A stretch of DNA of 64,000 nucleotides. Source: Trissonchulus latispiculum (lineage: Eukaryota > Nematoda > Enoplea > Enoplida > Ironidae). Under the pieces are notes generated by a model that searched no databases, was not told the origin of the DNA, and saw only the letters and a list, made by a program, of their open reading frames with translations. How positions within the stretch are numbered: the first letter of the stretch is position 1; every line of letters begins with the position of its first letter. The translations under genes were made by a program, and so were the position numbers. The stretch covers positions 19,746-83,745 of the forward strand of contig JASAND010005316.1 of assembly GCA_030248195.1 (NCBI GenBank), in the 5' to 3' direction. Below, one piece after another: positions 35,455 to 63,089 of the stretch.

Positions 35455-36481
35455 TCCAACTATTGAACTTGTCCGGGTATCCAAGCCACTTGACAAAATA
35501 CTCTTTTGACCCTTACGCCGCCTGGTTTTTATTACCTTTTCCAGGCAATTAGTGTCTGGTTCGTCAACCTGTCGTATTTCTGGTTGGTAGAAACCACCAA
35601 TCACCTCTTCGCCACCATAGTCTTACAGGAGGTACATAGGTGGGTCACCTGTAATGACATTTCTGATACAGAATAACTCTTCTGACCACTTAGGGAGGAA
35701 GAATTTGTCAAAGAGACCCTTTGTTTTGCTAATACGGACCATATTTCCCTTCTTTAATACTGGCTGGGATGTTTTTTCTCCACGGGATGCACGTCTACCA
35801 TATAGTGCCCTGTTAACCAGTTCCATATTTTCAGGCCTCGATGCCTCTACTGGCGTCATACGGATGTTCCTGTGGCGAGCATTGTTGTAGGCTTTCACGA
35901 GTTGAGGAAGGTCGTCAATATACCTATGCGATATGGTCTTTGTAAAGTATTTTCATATCTTTGTCTTAATAGTACGATTAAAACGCTCAACGAAGCTACA
36001 CTTGATCACTGGACTATTGCATGTATAAAAGTTGATGTGATTGGCTTTTAGGAGTGATTGGAAATCTTTATTTAAAAATTCTTTGCCTCTGTCTGACTGT
36101 AGGTGGTGTGGTCTACTGCCATCTGCCAGTATTTTACGAAAAGCTCTAGTCATATCTTGACCACCCTTGCTTTTAACTGGGATCACCCATGCGCACTTGG
36201 AGAAGGCGTCAATACAGTTGAACAGGTACTTGTAGCCATCATTCTTGTCTGCTATCAATACCATATCTGCCAGGTCTGTTTGCCATAGGTCGTCAATACC
36301 TACCACCCGATACCTCGCCGTTGGGAATCTGTGTCTAACTGGTTTATGGATGCTGTAAGTGTACTGTTTTTCCAGCCAATTAGTGACTTCGGACCTCGAG
36401 ATTCCGTATCTTTTCGCCTCCTGATACACGCGATTAACACCGCCAAATGCTGCAGGACTTTGCGGGTCATAGTAAATCTTC
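35455..36481 (-). pseudogene. Retrovirus-like integrase with chromodomain (Polinton INT), broken
   Basis: The enzyme inserts Polinton DNA. YYDPQSPAAFGGVNRVYQEAK begins the protein. The catalytic triad is visible as WQTDLADM (Asp), LQSDRGKEF (Asp) and FVERFNRT (Glu) at about 36270, 36085 and 35985. The C-terminal chromodomain (EKVIKTRRRKG, then EYFVKWLGYPDKFNSW in another frame) lies at about 35470-35540. Breaks: a TGA right after RTIKTKI near 35952, stops and frame changes at about 35625 and 35505, and a 1.23-kb TTAA-type element inserted at its N-terminus (36486). All three catalytic residues survive. Confidence 0.88.
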
Positions 36482-36485
36482 TTAA

Positions 36486-37718
36486 GGGGGGGTCCACCAT
36501 GAAAAATTTTATGGTCACGGATTTTGCTCATTTTCCCACAAAACTTTGTCACATATGTCCTGCATATCGAGTTTCAATTTCGAGTAGTTTCGTTCAGTAC
36601 TTAACGAGTAACCGGCTATTAATTGCATGCAATTTGAAAACAGGTGAAAACGGCGGTGCCGCAGCAAATAAAGGCACTTTACACCTGAACTTCCTTGAGA
36701 ATGGAGCTATATTCGGTTGTATGTTTGATATCTGATGCAAACAAAAAACTTAGGGTAGCTTTTACTGGGAAAACGTTTCTTTATGACTTTATTTAGTGAT
36801 TTTAGGAAGTAGCACCGACACTGGAAAGCCTTGACCTCGAAGAAAATCATTTAACGGCCGATAACTTGAATTTGGTGCATTTGCGGGCAATGGTCCAAGA
36901 AGTAATGTTCCCGACAATGAGTGCCTTCGATTGATATAAAATTTAACGTATTTCGAAAAATTTGAAAAATCGCTATTTTTGAGATTATGGTTGTCAGACC
37001 CCCATATTTGGCCCCAGCGACCAACTGGGTGCACTAACCTGCGCCATTTGTGCCCAATCTTGACCTAAAGTCATCAATAATCGTGCGCAAATAGGTAGTC
37101 TAATATTTTATAGGTCTGTGTTGCCATAGCTCTAGGTTATCTGCCAAAAAACGGGAACTTCCTACAATTTGCTAAAAATTGAGATTTCTGCGCCAGAGAA
37201 TTCTCGAAACCGGACAGAGGAAAGCAGGATCAATTGGTATCGTTCGAAATGTCTTGTCATGAGCTGTGATTTGTAGGAAGTAGAATTTTTAATTAGGGCT
37301 TACAGCTTTCAGAATATTTCATCAAACTTGCTGACCCCCAATTTTAACATTGCAAAACAGTCAAATTTGGCTGTTCGCAAACTTAAAAAATTAATTAAAA
37401 ATTTTTAAAGGCCTAAATTAAAATTCTGCTTCCTACAAATCACCCTTCGAGATCGTTTATATGATACAGAATGGACGTTGAAGTGCTCCATCTTGTCGTT
37501 GGCAGGATTTCTCTGGCGCACGGAAAAAATCACCACTTTTTCCGTTTCCTATGTTTAACACATACTGACATCAACTTTGAGGTGAAATTACTTGCTAACC
37601 GTAAGAGATCCGACCTTCATTTCAAAAACTCGTTAAAATATACCAATCGGACAACAAAATGTGTGAAAATGAGTAAAATCGGAGATGGTCGAAAAATCGG
37701 CCAAAAATGGACCCCCCC
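36486..37718. mobile_element. TTAA-flanked element inserted in the Polinton integrase
   Basis: TTAA is duplicated at 36482-36485 and 37719-37722. The ends are GGGGGGTCCAC and the near inverse ATGGACCCCCCC. Interior blocks (TTTTCCGTTTCCTATGTTTAACAC type; CGGAGATGGTCGAAAAATC at the end) match the elements at 51113 and 52827. ORFs on both strands inside lack domains. The insertion postdates the Polinton. Confidence 0.85.
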
Positions 37719-37781
37719 TTAAGGTGGCATCAGTCTTATTAGCACCTGTATTATTATTATGAATAGTATCAGCATTATTCT

Positions 37782-38330
37782 CTAGTGCCGCTTCCTTTTG
37801 AGATTTTTTAGGGCTGATCTTATTCCTTGACCTGTCTGTATATTTATGTACCGTGGGTTTCCGATAAGTTCTCGAGGTACGTTGAAGTCCCTTAATGCCT
37901 TAACCAATGTTTGCCACGCTATAGCCGGTGGTTGACTGGGTCTGGTACGAATGAAGTCGTGAATCAGATCACATATTTTGGTCCAACTGCTGGCTGACCC
38001 TGATACTCTATTTCACCTCGACTGTTAACCTGAGACCTGGTATACTCACGATATGTTCAATCAGATGCCTACCCTTCTGCTGTAGTGTTGGTGGTAAGGT
38101 AGATACAATGTCTGGCATAGCGGGGACTTGAGGGCCATCTCCGTTGGTTTATTTCGTAGTATTCGACACCTATAGTCTGCCTGTTTAAACACACTCTTAA
38201 TATCTGCTGGTAGTTTGGACTTGAGAACATTGCTAGCTTCCTTCTCCAGTGATCTAGAGTGCTCATCAAAGTAGTCTGGCTTAACTACTATTGATTATTC
38301 CATTGTTACTTGCCTTCCAGTGTCAGTTTT
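37782..38330 (-). pseudogene. Unidentified Polinton ORF (between ATPase and integrase), broken
   Basis: On the minus strand an N-terminal part reads KPDYFDEHSRSLEKEASNVL (near 38270-38210) and a C-terminal part reads WTKICDLIHDFIRTRPSQPP, then NPRYINIQTGQGIRSAL, to a TAG at 37782. Frame changes lie between. The charged, helical text looks like real protein and sits in a fixed Polinton position next to the ATPase. I do not recognise its function. Confidence 0.5.
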
Positions 38331-38399
38331 TTATCATCTTGAGATTTCCGAGGAGTCCACCGACAATAGTCGCAGTGTATCGATATCTTTTTCAAAACG

Positions 38400-39073
38400 A
38401 TCCATGATTATTCTTCCTTATATTGTCAGTTTTTATGGAATATACGTCGGCATAAGGATCATCAGGGAAAATATGCCCTCGAAGGCGGAGTGTTTCTGGT
38501 GTGTTCTGGTCTAGGTCTATCAGTAGATATCCGTGCGGTCGACTAGTGCTCAAAAGCCTCCATAGACGCTTTCACCCTACCTGGATACATTTTCCTTGCC
38601 AAGTTCATCGGGGTTAGCTTATCGGCAGGAATTTTCATGAGGACAATGCACTGACTAGTTATCTTATTAGTCCGCTGCCTGTCGTAGAAGATGTCTTGAG
38701 TGATATTGATGACACTACAGGACCAATGGTGACAAGTGAAAAGTGAAGTTGTACAAAAAGGAGTGAAAAGTTGTACAAGATTTGGTTGCTGCTTGATTTC
38801 ACTCATTAGATCATCAAGGACTACCAATTTTGCGACTGGGGCTTTTAGTTTCTTTAGATTCGGTAGACCTTTGACAAATTTCACCTGAGGTAGATTATCA
38901 TATGCATCTTGCCACTCAGTATAACACCAAATAATCTTATCCGGATGCTCTGACATCATTTCATTTGCATGCTCTACCAGTCGAGACACAAATGTGGTCT
39001 TTTCTGCCTTTGTTGGAGCCGCCACGATACATGTGAACGGATGCTGAAATCTTGGTGTCCTAACCTTCTCCAT
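38400..39073 (-). pseudogene. A32/FtsK-HerA-type genome packaging ATPase (Polinton ATP), degraded
   Basis: In this lineage the ATPase pumps DNA into capsids. From the ATG at 39073 it reads TCIVAAPTKAEKTTFVSRL, a Walker A in which the usual glycines are replaced (GPTGSGKT-like to APTKAEKT). The Walker B is KLVVLDDLMSE (near 38825). Further on, SVINITQDIFYD and ARKMYPG are the family's conserved later motifs. A frame change near 38548 separates the C-terminal GYLLIDLDQNTPETLRLRG part. The altered P-loop and frameshift argue against activity. Confidence 0.8.
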
Positions 39074-39235
39074 CCTTACTCGGAAAACACAAACGCTGTT
39101 TATATGACTTTGTACAACAGTGCACCGATCATCGAGTAACAAGTATATATATAATTCATTATAGTGTCATATTTTCTTGACTCCTATGTTTTCTTTCTTC
39201 ACTGTTGAATCATCATAACGTATCATGGTCATTCT

Positions 39236-39451
39236 TTATTTCGTAGTATCCATCACATCTTCATCGTCGAGGCTAAATTCTTCCATTACTTCCTCTTCAT
39301 CAAATAGTTGCTTCATATCGACATGTAGAATTCGCGGCCATCCAATGCCAGGAATAGATATGATTATATTTTGCCTCGAATATCGTCTGCATTTGTTCTT
39401 GTGATAGCGGCTGAGGCGGATCAGGCTCTGGAGTGCCTTATAGATACCCAT
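39236..39451 (-). CDS. Hypothetical 71-aa Polinton ORF with acidic tail
   Basis: The ORF runs from a good ATG (39451): a basic N-terminal half (RLSRYHKNKCRRYSR) and an acidic C-terminal half (FDEEEVMEEFSLDDEDVMD). It has no recognised domain. It sits between the ATPase and the unknown ORFs on the same strand. It could be a small virion or DNA-binding protein; this is a guess from charge alone. Confidence 0.4.
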   Translation of the reverse strand: MGIYKALQSLIRLSRYHKNKCRRYSRQNIIISIPGIGWPRILHVDMKQLFDEEEVMEEFSLDDEDVMDTTK

Positions 39452-39587
39452 GGTGCAAATATCAGATGGATACTATGGTATTTACATCAGTATTGTAGGC
39501 CTACTTATTGACTATAGAGTTGGTATATTTGATCTGCTGTAAAACTGACAGGGCCAACAAAGCCACAAAAGACACGCTTATCTTGAT

Positions 39588-40113
39588 CTAGGCAAAAAGT
39601 TGTCTCGTTGTATGTGAACGTGTATGGACACGGTAGTGATCCTCGATATAGAATGGGCAGTGGAAGTTTAGACAATTGTATATAAATTGTCGGATCTCAT
39701 GAAAACTATTAAGTAATACAAGGTGCTCAGTCCAACCATTGTGAGTAAAGATGGCATTGTCTACCGTGACGGAGTCCTTCAGTGGTGGTAGTTTACACTG
39801 TTCATGCTGTGACAACAAAATCGCTAATACAATCGTAGACAATAAAAATTTTATGAGAAGGCTTGTGATTATACAGGGAACTCTTTTGACCAATTGGAGT
39901 TTCGTATAGTTTAATGAGGAATGCCCTTCTCGGGAATTTGCACCAGTAGCCATAGTCAGGGTCTTGTACGGCACACTTTAACAATAATTCTATGCGCTTC
40001 TTATTACCATAGAACTTTGATGCTGTCTTTGTATTAGCCCTACTACCATGCTTTTTATAGACGTGAGGGGGTACCTTAGTGTTCCAAATTAATAAGGAGA
40101 CAGAGGATACCAA
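39588..40113 (-). pseudogene. Unidentified Polinton ORF, two overlapping frames
   Basis: Two minus-strand ORFs (39802-40113 and 39588-39974) overlap. The first half (KVPPHVYKKHGSRANTKTAS, then LLLKCAVQDPDYGYWCKFPR) and the second half (KDSVTVDNAIFTHNGWTEHL to the stop at 39588) look like one protein broken by a frameshift near 39850. I do not recognise it and see no double-jelly-roll major capsid signature. Its 5' end is head-to-head with the TBP-like ORF on the plus strand, so the two could share a promoter region near 40.1 kb. Confidence 0.4.
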
Positions 40114-40123
40114 GGGGGTAACA

Positions 40124-40574
40124 ATGATTGTTGATGTTCTTCTCAGTGGATGCTTTGACAGGGAACTTCACTTAACGAACATTCCCAACAATAGACTCTA
40201 TCGTGGATTTATTGGCGGTAGACTGAAGCACGGGGAAGGGACTTTCCAATTATTCACCAGCGGTAGTTTTGTTTGCCTCGGATATTTGCCTAGCTAATCA
40301 GTGTATTCGTCAACTAGCTGGCGCTCTTAATGTCGGTATTCTTCGCGAAGGCAAAGTGGTGAACCTGGTGGGATCCTTCTCAGTTGGCAGGTATATGGAC
40401 CTAAGGGATTTATATGAAAGTATCAGACATACCCATCAAGTTTGCTATGAACCAGAGCTTTTTAATGGTCTCATCTGCAAGATTGCCAAAGTCACTGCAC
40501 TCATTTTCCACACTGGCCAGGTCATATTGACTGGCGCTCGGAGTGAGTCTGCCCTATCAGATGCAAGGTCTTAG
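40124..40574 (+). pseudogene. TATA-binding-protein-like ORF (two TBP repeats, one frameshift)
   Basis: TBP binds the TATA box as a saddle of two repeats. The first repeat (40124-40290) reads ELHLTNIPNNRLYRGFIGGR then FQLFTSGSFVCLG, matching the TBP pattern ldL..ia...Y....ggvi.R...liF.SGk.vctGa. The second (40350-40555) is stronger: VVNLVGSFSV, then CYEPELFNGLICKI and ALIFHTGQVILTGA. These match the N.VGS, YePELFpGLIyr and liFssGkivlTGak signatures. A +1 frame change near 40285 splits the repeats. The protein is far more divergent than animal TBPs, which are highly conserved, so it is not a recent host retrocopy. It lies inside the Polinton on the strand opposite the core genes. The GTG at 40079 also leads the frame; 40124 is the first ATG. 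The fold call is confident, function unknown. Confidence 0.72.
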
Positions 40575-40623
40575 TTAATAAGAAGATGATAAGGTTTGCA
40601 GTTAAACTTTAGCCTGGTGGATC

Positions 40624-41046
40624 TTGTCTGACCGAAGCCTGTCGAACGAACTGTTACAAAAGGCCCTGCGACAAAGCCCGCCTATTCGCGTAGAGATTAC
40701 GGGTCATTATGCTGCAGTCATGGTTATAGGTAGTGAGACTTGGACGAGCTCACAATGCCCTGACCCACGTACTGCCATTGAGGAAGTTTCTCGTAAAGCC
40801 TACGGCACGTTATGTCACGGCGGCGAACATCTGATCAGACGTGAATGCGGATTACCACCAAGATCTCATATCTACGAAATTGATGCAGTCAGGGATAAGA
40901 TGAGGGACCTACGTGAATATAATAGATATCGCAGAAGTATTCAACCTATCTACAATATGCTAGACAGGCTAGAACCAGAAATGCTTAAAAATCCGTTTTT
41001 CGTGGTTGACTGCCTACCTTATACTTTATACCAACAGTGCATCTAA
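40624..41046 (+). CDS. Unidentified 140-aa ORF downstream of the TBP-like ORF
   Basis: An open frame (no ATG at its start) follows the TBP-like ORF by 50 bp. The first half, with RVEITGHYAAVMVIGSETW then DPRTAIEEVSRKAYGTL, loosely recalls a double-stranded RNA-binding fold (beta-beta then A-rich helix), but key residues are missing. The second half is charged and helical (RDKMRDLREYNRYRRS) and ends in PYTLYQQCI. It may be the C-terminal part of the TBP-like protein after another frameshift, or a separate gene. No function assigned. Confidence 0.4.
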   Translation: MSDRSLSNELLQKALRQSPPIRVEITGHYAAVMVIGSETWTSSQCPDPRTAIEEVSRKAYGTLCHGGEHLIRRECGLPPRSHIYEIDAVRDKMRDLREYNRYRRSIQPIYNMLDRLEPEMLKNPFFVVDCLPYTLYQQCI

Positions 41047-41049
41047 TGT

Positions 41050-41555
41050 TATTCGTAACATTTCGTTTACTGTACATTATACAATGGTTTACAGCATACC
41101 TGGGCAGACTTTTTCTCTGACTGGGGTGGAAATCCGGTGCGTTTTCCACAAAACAGGTACTGCATGTTTTGGTGCGTAATTTGAGACCACAAGCTTTCAT
41201 TTGATAAGAAAAATAACACTGTGAATAGTCGATTGTCTACTTACAGTAGGCTGTAGTCATTCAATTATTTAACCTAAAGGTATGGAAACTAAATATTAAC
41301 CTCTTCAAAGTAACTACGTGGGGTGTGTGGGGCGGAGTCCCCCAGAAGTTGAAGAATTTTTGCTGTTAAGACTCCTCCCAGGAATTAATTTAGAGCATTT
41401 CCGCGATCAATGAAGTAGTTTTTGGAATATTGTATATATTACGCATTTTCAACGGCTAAATTTGAAAGGCTCGCAGACATCTGCCTTTACGCTAATAAAA
41501 TATTAGCTTGTCAGCTATCGTAACAGTCAGCAATGAGTAAGAATACAGACAGGCG
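41050..41555. other. Polinton spacer, no gene recognised
   Basis: No convincing ORF or RNA. A GTGGGGTGTGTGGGGCGGAG run lies near 41315. Confidence 0.35.
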
Positions 41556-41559
41556 TGAC

Positions 41560-42140
41560 CTGGGGACATTTTCATAAAACTTTAAACTTGCAACTTGCAT
41601 ATGCAAGTTGCAACTTGCATGTGCAAGTTACAAGTAAAGTGTTTCATAAACCCTCCAGTGGTACTTGCGTACTTGCACATGTACTGCAAGTTGCAAGTTG
41701 TCCGTTAACACTTGCGGTCAGAATCTGTTTCATAAAAATCGCCAATGCATGCACTTGCAACATGCACTTGCGGTGCAAGTGGTTGAGTGAATTTTCACTG
41801 AACAATTGGAACAAAAACTGTTATAATTTAGTTTAATTTTCATATTTTTGAAAAATTTTATGACAATTCTTTTTATCATCATTTAATACAACGCGAATTT
41901 CAAACAATTTTTCTAATATTTGGAATTTATATGAATTTTCAATTATTTTTGGTTATTTTATTAAAGATCAGCATCTTGCAAACTTGCGCTTACAAGTTGT
42001 CAAGTCTTGCAACTTGCTTAGCTAATTTCCGCAAGTAGCAGGAAAAGTTTATGAAACACTGATAACTTGAACTTGAAGTTCAAGTGCAAGTGAAAGTTCA
42101 AGTGCAAGTTCAAGTTGCAAGATTTTTATGAAATTGGCCG
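41560..42140. mobile_element. Foldback MITE built from CTTGCAAGTTGCAA motifs
   Basis: The ends are ...TTTTCATAAAACTTTAAACTT on the left and an inverted match, GTTGCAAGATTTTTATGAAA, on the right. The arms iterate ACTTGCAAGT-like 10-bp motifs. The AT-rich centre (41800-41980) is unpaired. Same construction as 458-1100 and 57169-57853 with a different motif. Exact borders and target duplication are unclear. Confidence 0.65.
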
Positions 42141-42519
42141 CTGGAGTTGTAGTCCGCCCCCAGTAGAAAGTTTTCAAAAATATCACGTTTGAAACACAAT
42201 TTTTCCAGCAATCTTTGCACAATGTTCTTTTGGCTCAAGCTTAAATTAAACTGTGTCAGACTTGCTTCAATTGCAATTGCTTGCAATTGCGTCACACGAA
42301 AAAATTGCTTATTGACGCAGCCCCTAATGCAGAAATATGATCGAGAACCACAGCTAAAAGCTAAAGCTTTTTGGAATATGAAAGGTTTGTAACCTATTTT
42401 TTCAGACGACTTTAACTAAAATTTCCCCATTTTTTTCTATGTATTTGTTGTGTAAATTTGTTCTTCACTGTGCAGTCTGATTTTCTGTGAAAATAATCAA
42501 TATTTGGCACAAAAATTCG

Positions 42520-42945
42520 GTGCGTCGGTAAGCCAAATTCGGCGCGTGAGTAGGCCAAATCAGGAGCGTCAGTAGGCTGAAACCGGTGCGTCAGTCGGGC
42601 AAATCCGGTGAGCAGTTTGACCAGAAACAGAGAGTGTAGATATTCAAAGGAAATTCAGTGCGTCGGTGGGTCAAATCGTGTGCGTAGACGGAATAAACTC
42701 GATGCGTCAATGACCACATCTGGTGCGTAGTTAGATCAAATCAGATCCGTACTTGCGTGCTAACAAATTTGGTGTGTAGACAAGTCAAATATGTGTGGAG
42801 CTGAAGAATCTAATGTGTAGAATCAGATGCGTAAATAAGTCAAATTTGGCTCCGTATTCAAGTCTTCATAAAATCATGTAGGTATCATTTTGGTGCGTAA
42901 GTTGTTCGAAAAAATCACATAGGTATCATTTCGGTGCGTATGTGG
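42520..42945. repeat. Degenerate ~24-bp tandem repeat (GGTGCGT...CAAAT)
   Basis: More than a dozen drifting units on the pattern GGTGCGTCAGTAGGCCAAAT, all in the same direction; the last two (near 42870-42945) share CATGTAGGTATCATTT-type text. Confidence 0.7.
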
Positions 42946-43297
42946 GACCTGGGGTGGCCACCCCCCGTCCACCCCCCCCCCCCCATTGCCCAGACGTGGA
43001 TACAGTGATTATGCAATACTACACTGTTATTCAATAATAATGGTTAACAGTGTTATGCAATATGCAATAATGATAATAATAGAAATAATAATAGTCAATG
43101 GTGTTAATATGCAATTGTTAGTGGTCTTTGCATTCCTGGTGATTCCATTGGGATACAAACCATTCCGGCACATTCCATTGTTTCACCATAGAATTTCCAA
43201 TCCATTCGATGAATACGACGGCCCGGTTGTCGCATCCCAAGGGTCCAAGGGCCACCGTTGCGTCCGGTCTCGCTGCTTGTACCGTAGGGAAGGTGTC

Positions 43298-43778
43298 CTA
43301 GCTTTCTCTTAGCAAATATTTGCTCTTTGTGTAAATCTTCCACGTGACTCCTTTCTCCTTCGTTCCTCCTTCGAATAGTTTGGCTAGGTTGTACTGCTTC
43401 GATTGGACCAAGGCCTCGTGAAGCACTATATCTTTACTCCGCTTTAGTCGCAGTAGGAGATCAAACACTCCATCGTATCTTGTTTCGGAGTTGATGATAT
43501 CTCGATAATCCGGGGTTATGCGCCGATGTTCAACCATGTAGTCTGCCACTGGAGCGGGATCCATTTCATCACAAAGAATAACCAAATTGTCTATGATTTT
43601 CTCCACAGATGGTGAACCTGAAACATTTCAGCATCAAATAATGCTAGAAGATAAAATGATTAAAATATATAATAGCTAGAATATATTAGTTAAAATGTAA
43701 TGATTAAAAATACAACGGATAAAAACACAACTTTTAAAATGTTAGAATTAAAATCTTACCGGTTTCAACGGAATTCAT
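43298..43778 (-). CDS. CARD-only protein, two exons, inside the Polinton
   Basis: Exon 1 (43778-43760) codes MNSVET plus one base and ends at a GTAAGA donor. Exon 2 starts at 43617 after a TTTCAG acceptor and is open to a TAG at 43298, about 113 residues in all. Residues ~10-90 fit the six-helix CARD pattern: LVILCDEMDPAPVADYMVE, RRITPDYRDIINSETRYDGV, FDLLLRLKRSKDIVLHEAL and LAKLFEG. CARDs mediate homotypic assembly in apoptosis and innate immune signalling; a CARD alone often acts as a decoy or regulator. It lies within the Polinton borders, 0.8 kb from the right terminal repeat, and on the strand of the core genes. Unlike them its coding sequence is unbroken. Alternatives: part of a larger spliced gene, or a death-fold relative other than CARD. 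Confidence 0.65.
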
Positions 43779-43799
43779 TGTTGTTGATGATTCTGTAAT

Positions 43800-44606
43800 G
43801 ATTCAAGAAAGTCAATAAAAGTTTATAATCCTGCTAAACTCACAATACATGTCTAAACTTTGCAGCATTCTTGTGGTAGGTTTCATAAAATACCTTGCAT
43901 ACATATACCTCAATCTTGTTACCCTTGATACCCTTGATACCCTTGTTCGCAGGCAGCTAGGGAGAGAAAAAGTAGACAGGTTTGGCTCCTCAGTATGTTG
44001 AAGATATGACAACAGTAGGTAGGAAGAAAATAGCTAATATTACTAATTAACCGAACTACGTACATAATTAAAATTTATGTAAACCTGTTTACTGTCATCT
44101 GAAGTACGTAACTAACAATCTTGTTTATTACATGTTTATTATTACATAAGTGTTTATTACATGTCTTCCCTCCTTCCTTCCTTTTCAAGGTTAGTGCAAA
44201 GGTCCAGATGACAAGAAGAGGAATTTTGAAAATTTTGGTAGGAATAAGAAAATGGAGACAAACTTGGAAGGAATATCTTTTGGTCTTTACAACACTGAAG
44301 TAGAACCTTCAAACAGTAAGGCAAAGTTTGAAAAAAGTTGGAACATCGTCAGGTATTTAATTAATAAACACTAATTAGGCAAGTTACCTAACTACACTAG
44401 GCACTAGACAAGTACGTAGGTAAAGTAAATTGAAAAATTAGTACAATGTTAGAAAGCTTAAATCCAAGCTAAGAAAACTGGCCAACAATGACCTTGAAAG
44501 ACATCTGCACCAATGGCTAGGGGCTGCATGATTGATGACCTTACCTGTATGATTAATTAGCTCCCATTTAACTCCAGCACACCTGTACAAACAGCTCCCA
44601 TTTGAA
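43800..44606. other. Polinton right-end spacer
   Basis: Short ORFs (43812-44012, 44121-44303) lack support. A CCCTTGATACCCTTG short direct repeat lies near 43920. Confidence 0.35.
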
Positions 44607-44621
44607 CTCTCCTATACTACT
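44590..44621. repeat. Polinton right terminal inverted repeat
   Basis: CTCTCCTATACTACT at 44607-44621 is the exact inverse of 29289-29303, with a looser match inward (GCTCCCATTT). Confidence 0.75.
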
Positions 44622-44884
44622 GTCCCCAGCTATTTGATGGAGGTATCGAATGATATAACCGATGTCCCACGACAAAAATTATTTCAGCCTGCAACAAATC
44701 TACAAGACTGTACTTCTTCAAAAATCCGTTAAATTTCTTTTCGAAATCCAAAATTGATTTCATCGTAGTCATTAAAAGGAAAAAAATGTTAAGCTACATT
44801 TTGATATAAAAATGACTTCTTAACTCCAAATAATGAATGAGTAATAATGTTTCAAAGTTGATGTCTCCAAAAGGAATCACCACC
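44622..44884. mobile_element. Right half of the TTAA-type element split by the Polinton
   Basis: GTCCCCAGCTATTTGATGGA at the junction matches the inverse of the intact relative at about 54930-54950 (GTCCCCACCTATTTGATGG). It continues to the terminal GGAATCACCACC before TTAA 44885-44888. Confidence 0.8.
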
Positions 44885-44917
44885 TTAAGCAACAAATGAA
44901 CAAACTTAGCTCATTTC

Positions 44918-62835
<17,918 letters not shown>

Positions 62836-62883
62836 CTGGAATAAAAGCCGTTTGTAAAAACGAAGACAATGAAGCCTGCATTA

Positions 62884-63015
62884 GTGTTGGGCGTTGACCG
62901 TTGGCTTTCCTTTGATCGTTGGCTTTTCGTTGGCCGTTGGCTGTTAACAGTTGGCTGTTGCCGATGGCCGGCAAATTGGCTATCGGCTGTTTGTTGTCCC
63001 TTGGCCGTTTGACCT
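62884..63015. repeat. CGTTGGC-type short repeat, possibly a third GC-patterned hAT remnant
   Basis: Degenerate iterations of CGTTGGCTTT/CCGTTGGC begin right after TAGTGTTGGGC (62881), which resembles the hAT terminus at 2117. No matching right end or 8-bp duplication was found, so the hAT link is weak. Confidence 0.4.
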
Positions 63016-63089
63016 GTCGTTTAGCTGACGTATTGATTTTCACATCTACACTTGCTGAGAACTGGTTTTCTTGTGTGCTGTTCCTACGG

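Larger units (their letters stand above)
29289..44621 (-). mobile_element. Polinton/Maverick element, 15.3 kb, decayed
   Basis: The terminal inverted repeats are AGTAGTATAGGAGAG (29289-29303) and its inverse (44607-44621), with further imperfect match (GATGGGAGC against AATGGGAGC). The element sits inside a smaller TTAA-type element whose halves abut both ends. It encodes the Polinton set: protein-primed PolB, adenovirus-type protease, minor capsid proteins, chromodomain integrase and packaging ATPase, all on the minus strand. TBP-like and unknown genes lie on plus, and a CARD gene on minus. The 6-bp duplication expected of Polintons is not clean: CTGTAG and CTGTCC share four bases. No major capsid gene was found. 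Confidence 0.9.

Noticed and set aside
39588..40113. Major capsid protein of the Polinton
   Set aside because: Too short and without the family's conserved text; I could not find the major capsid gene anywhere in the element.
43104..43343. Continuation exon of the CARD gene
   Set aside because: The frame is open in both directions but lacks a donor/acceptor pair joining it to the CARD frame and has no recognisable domain.
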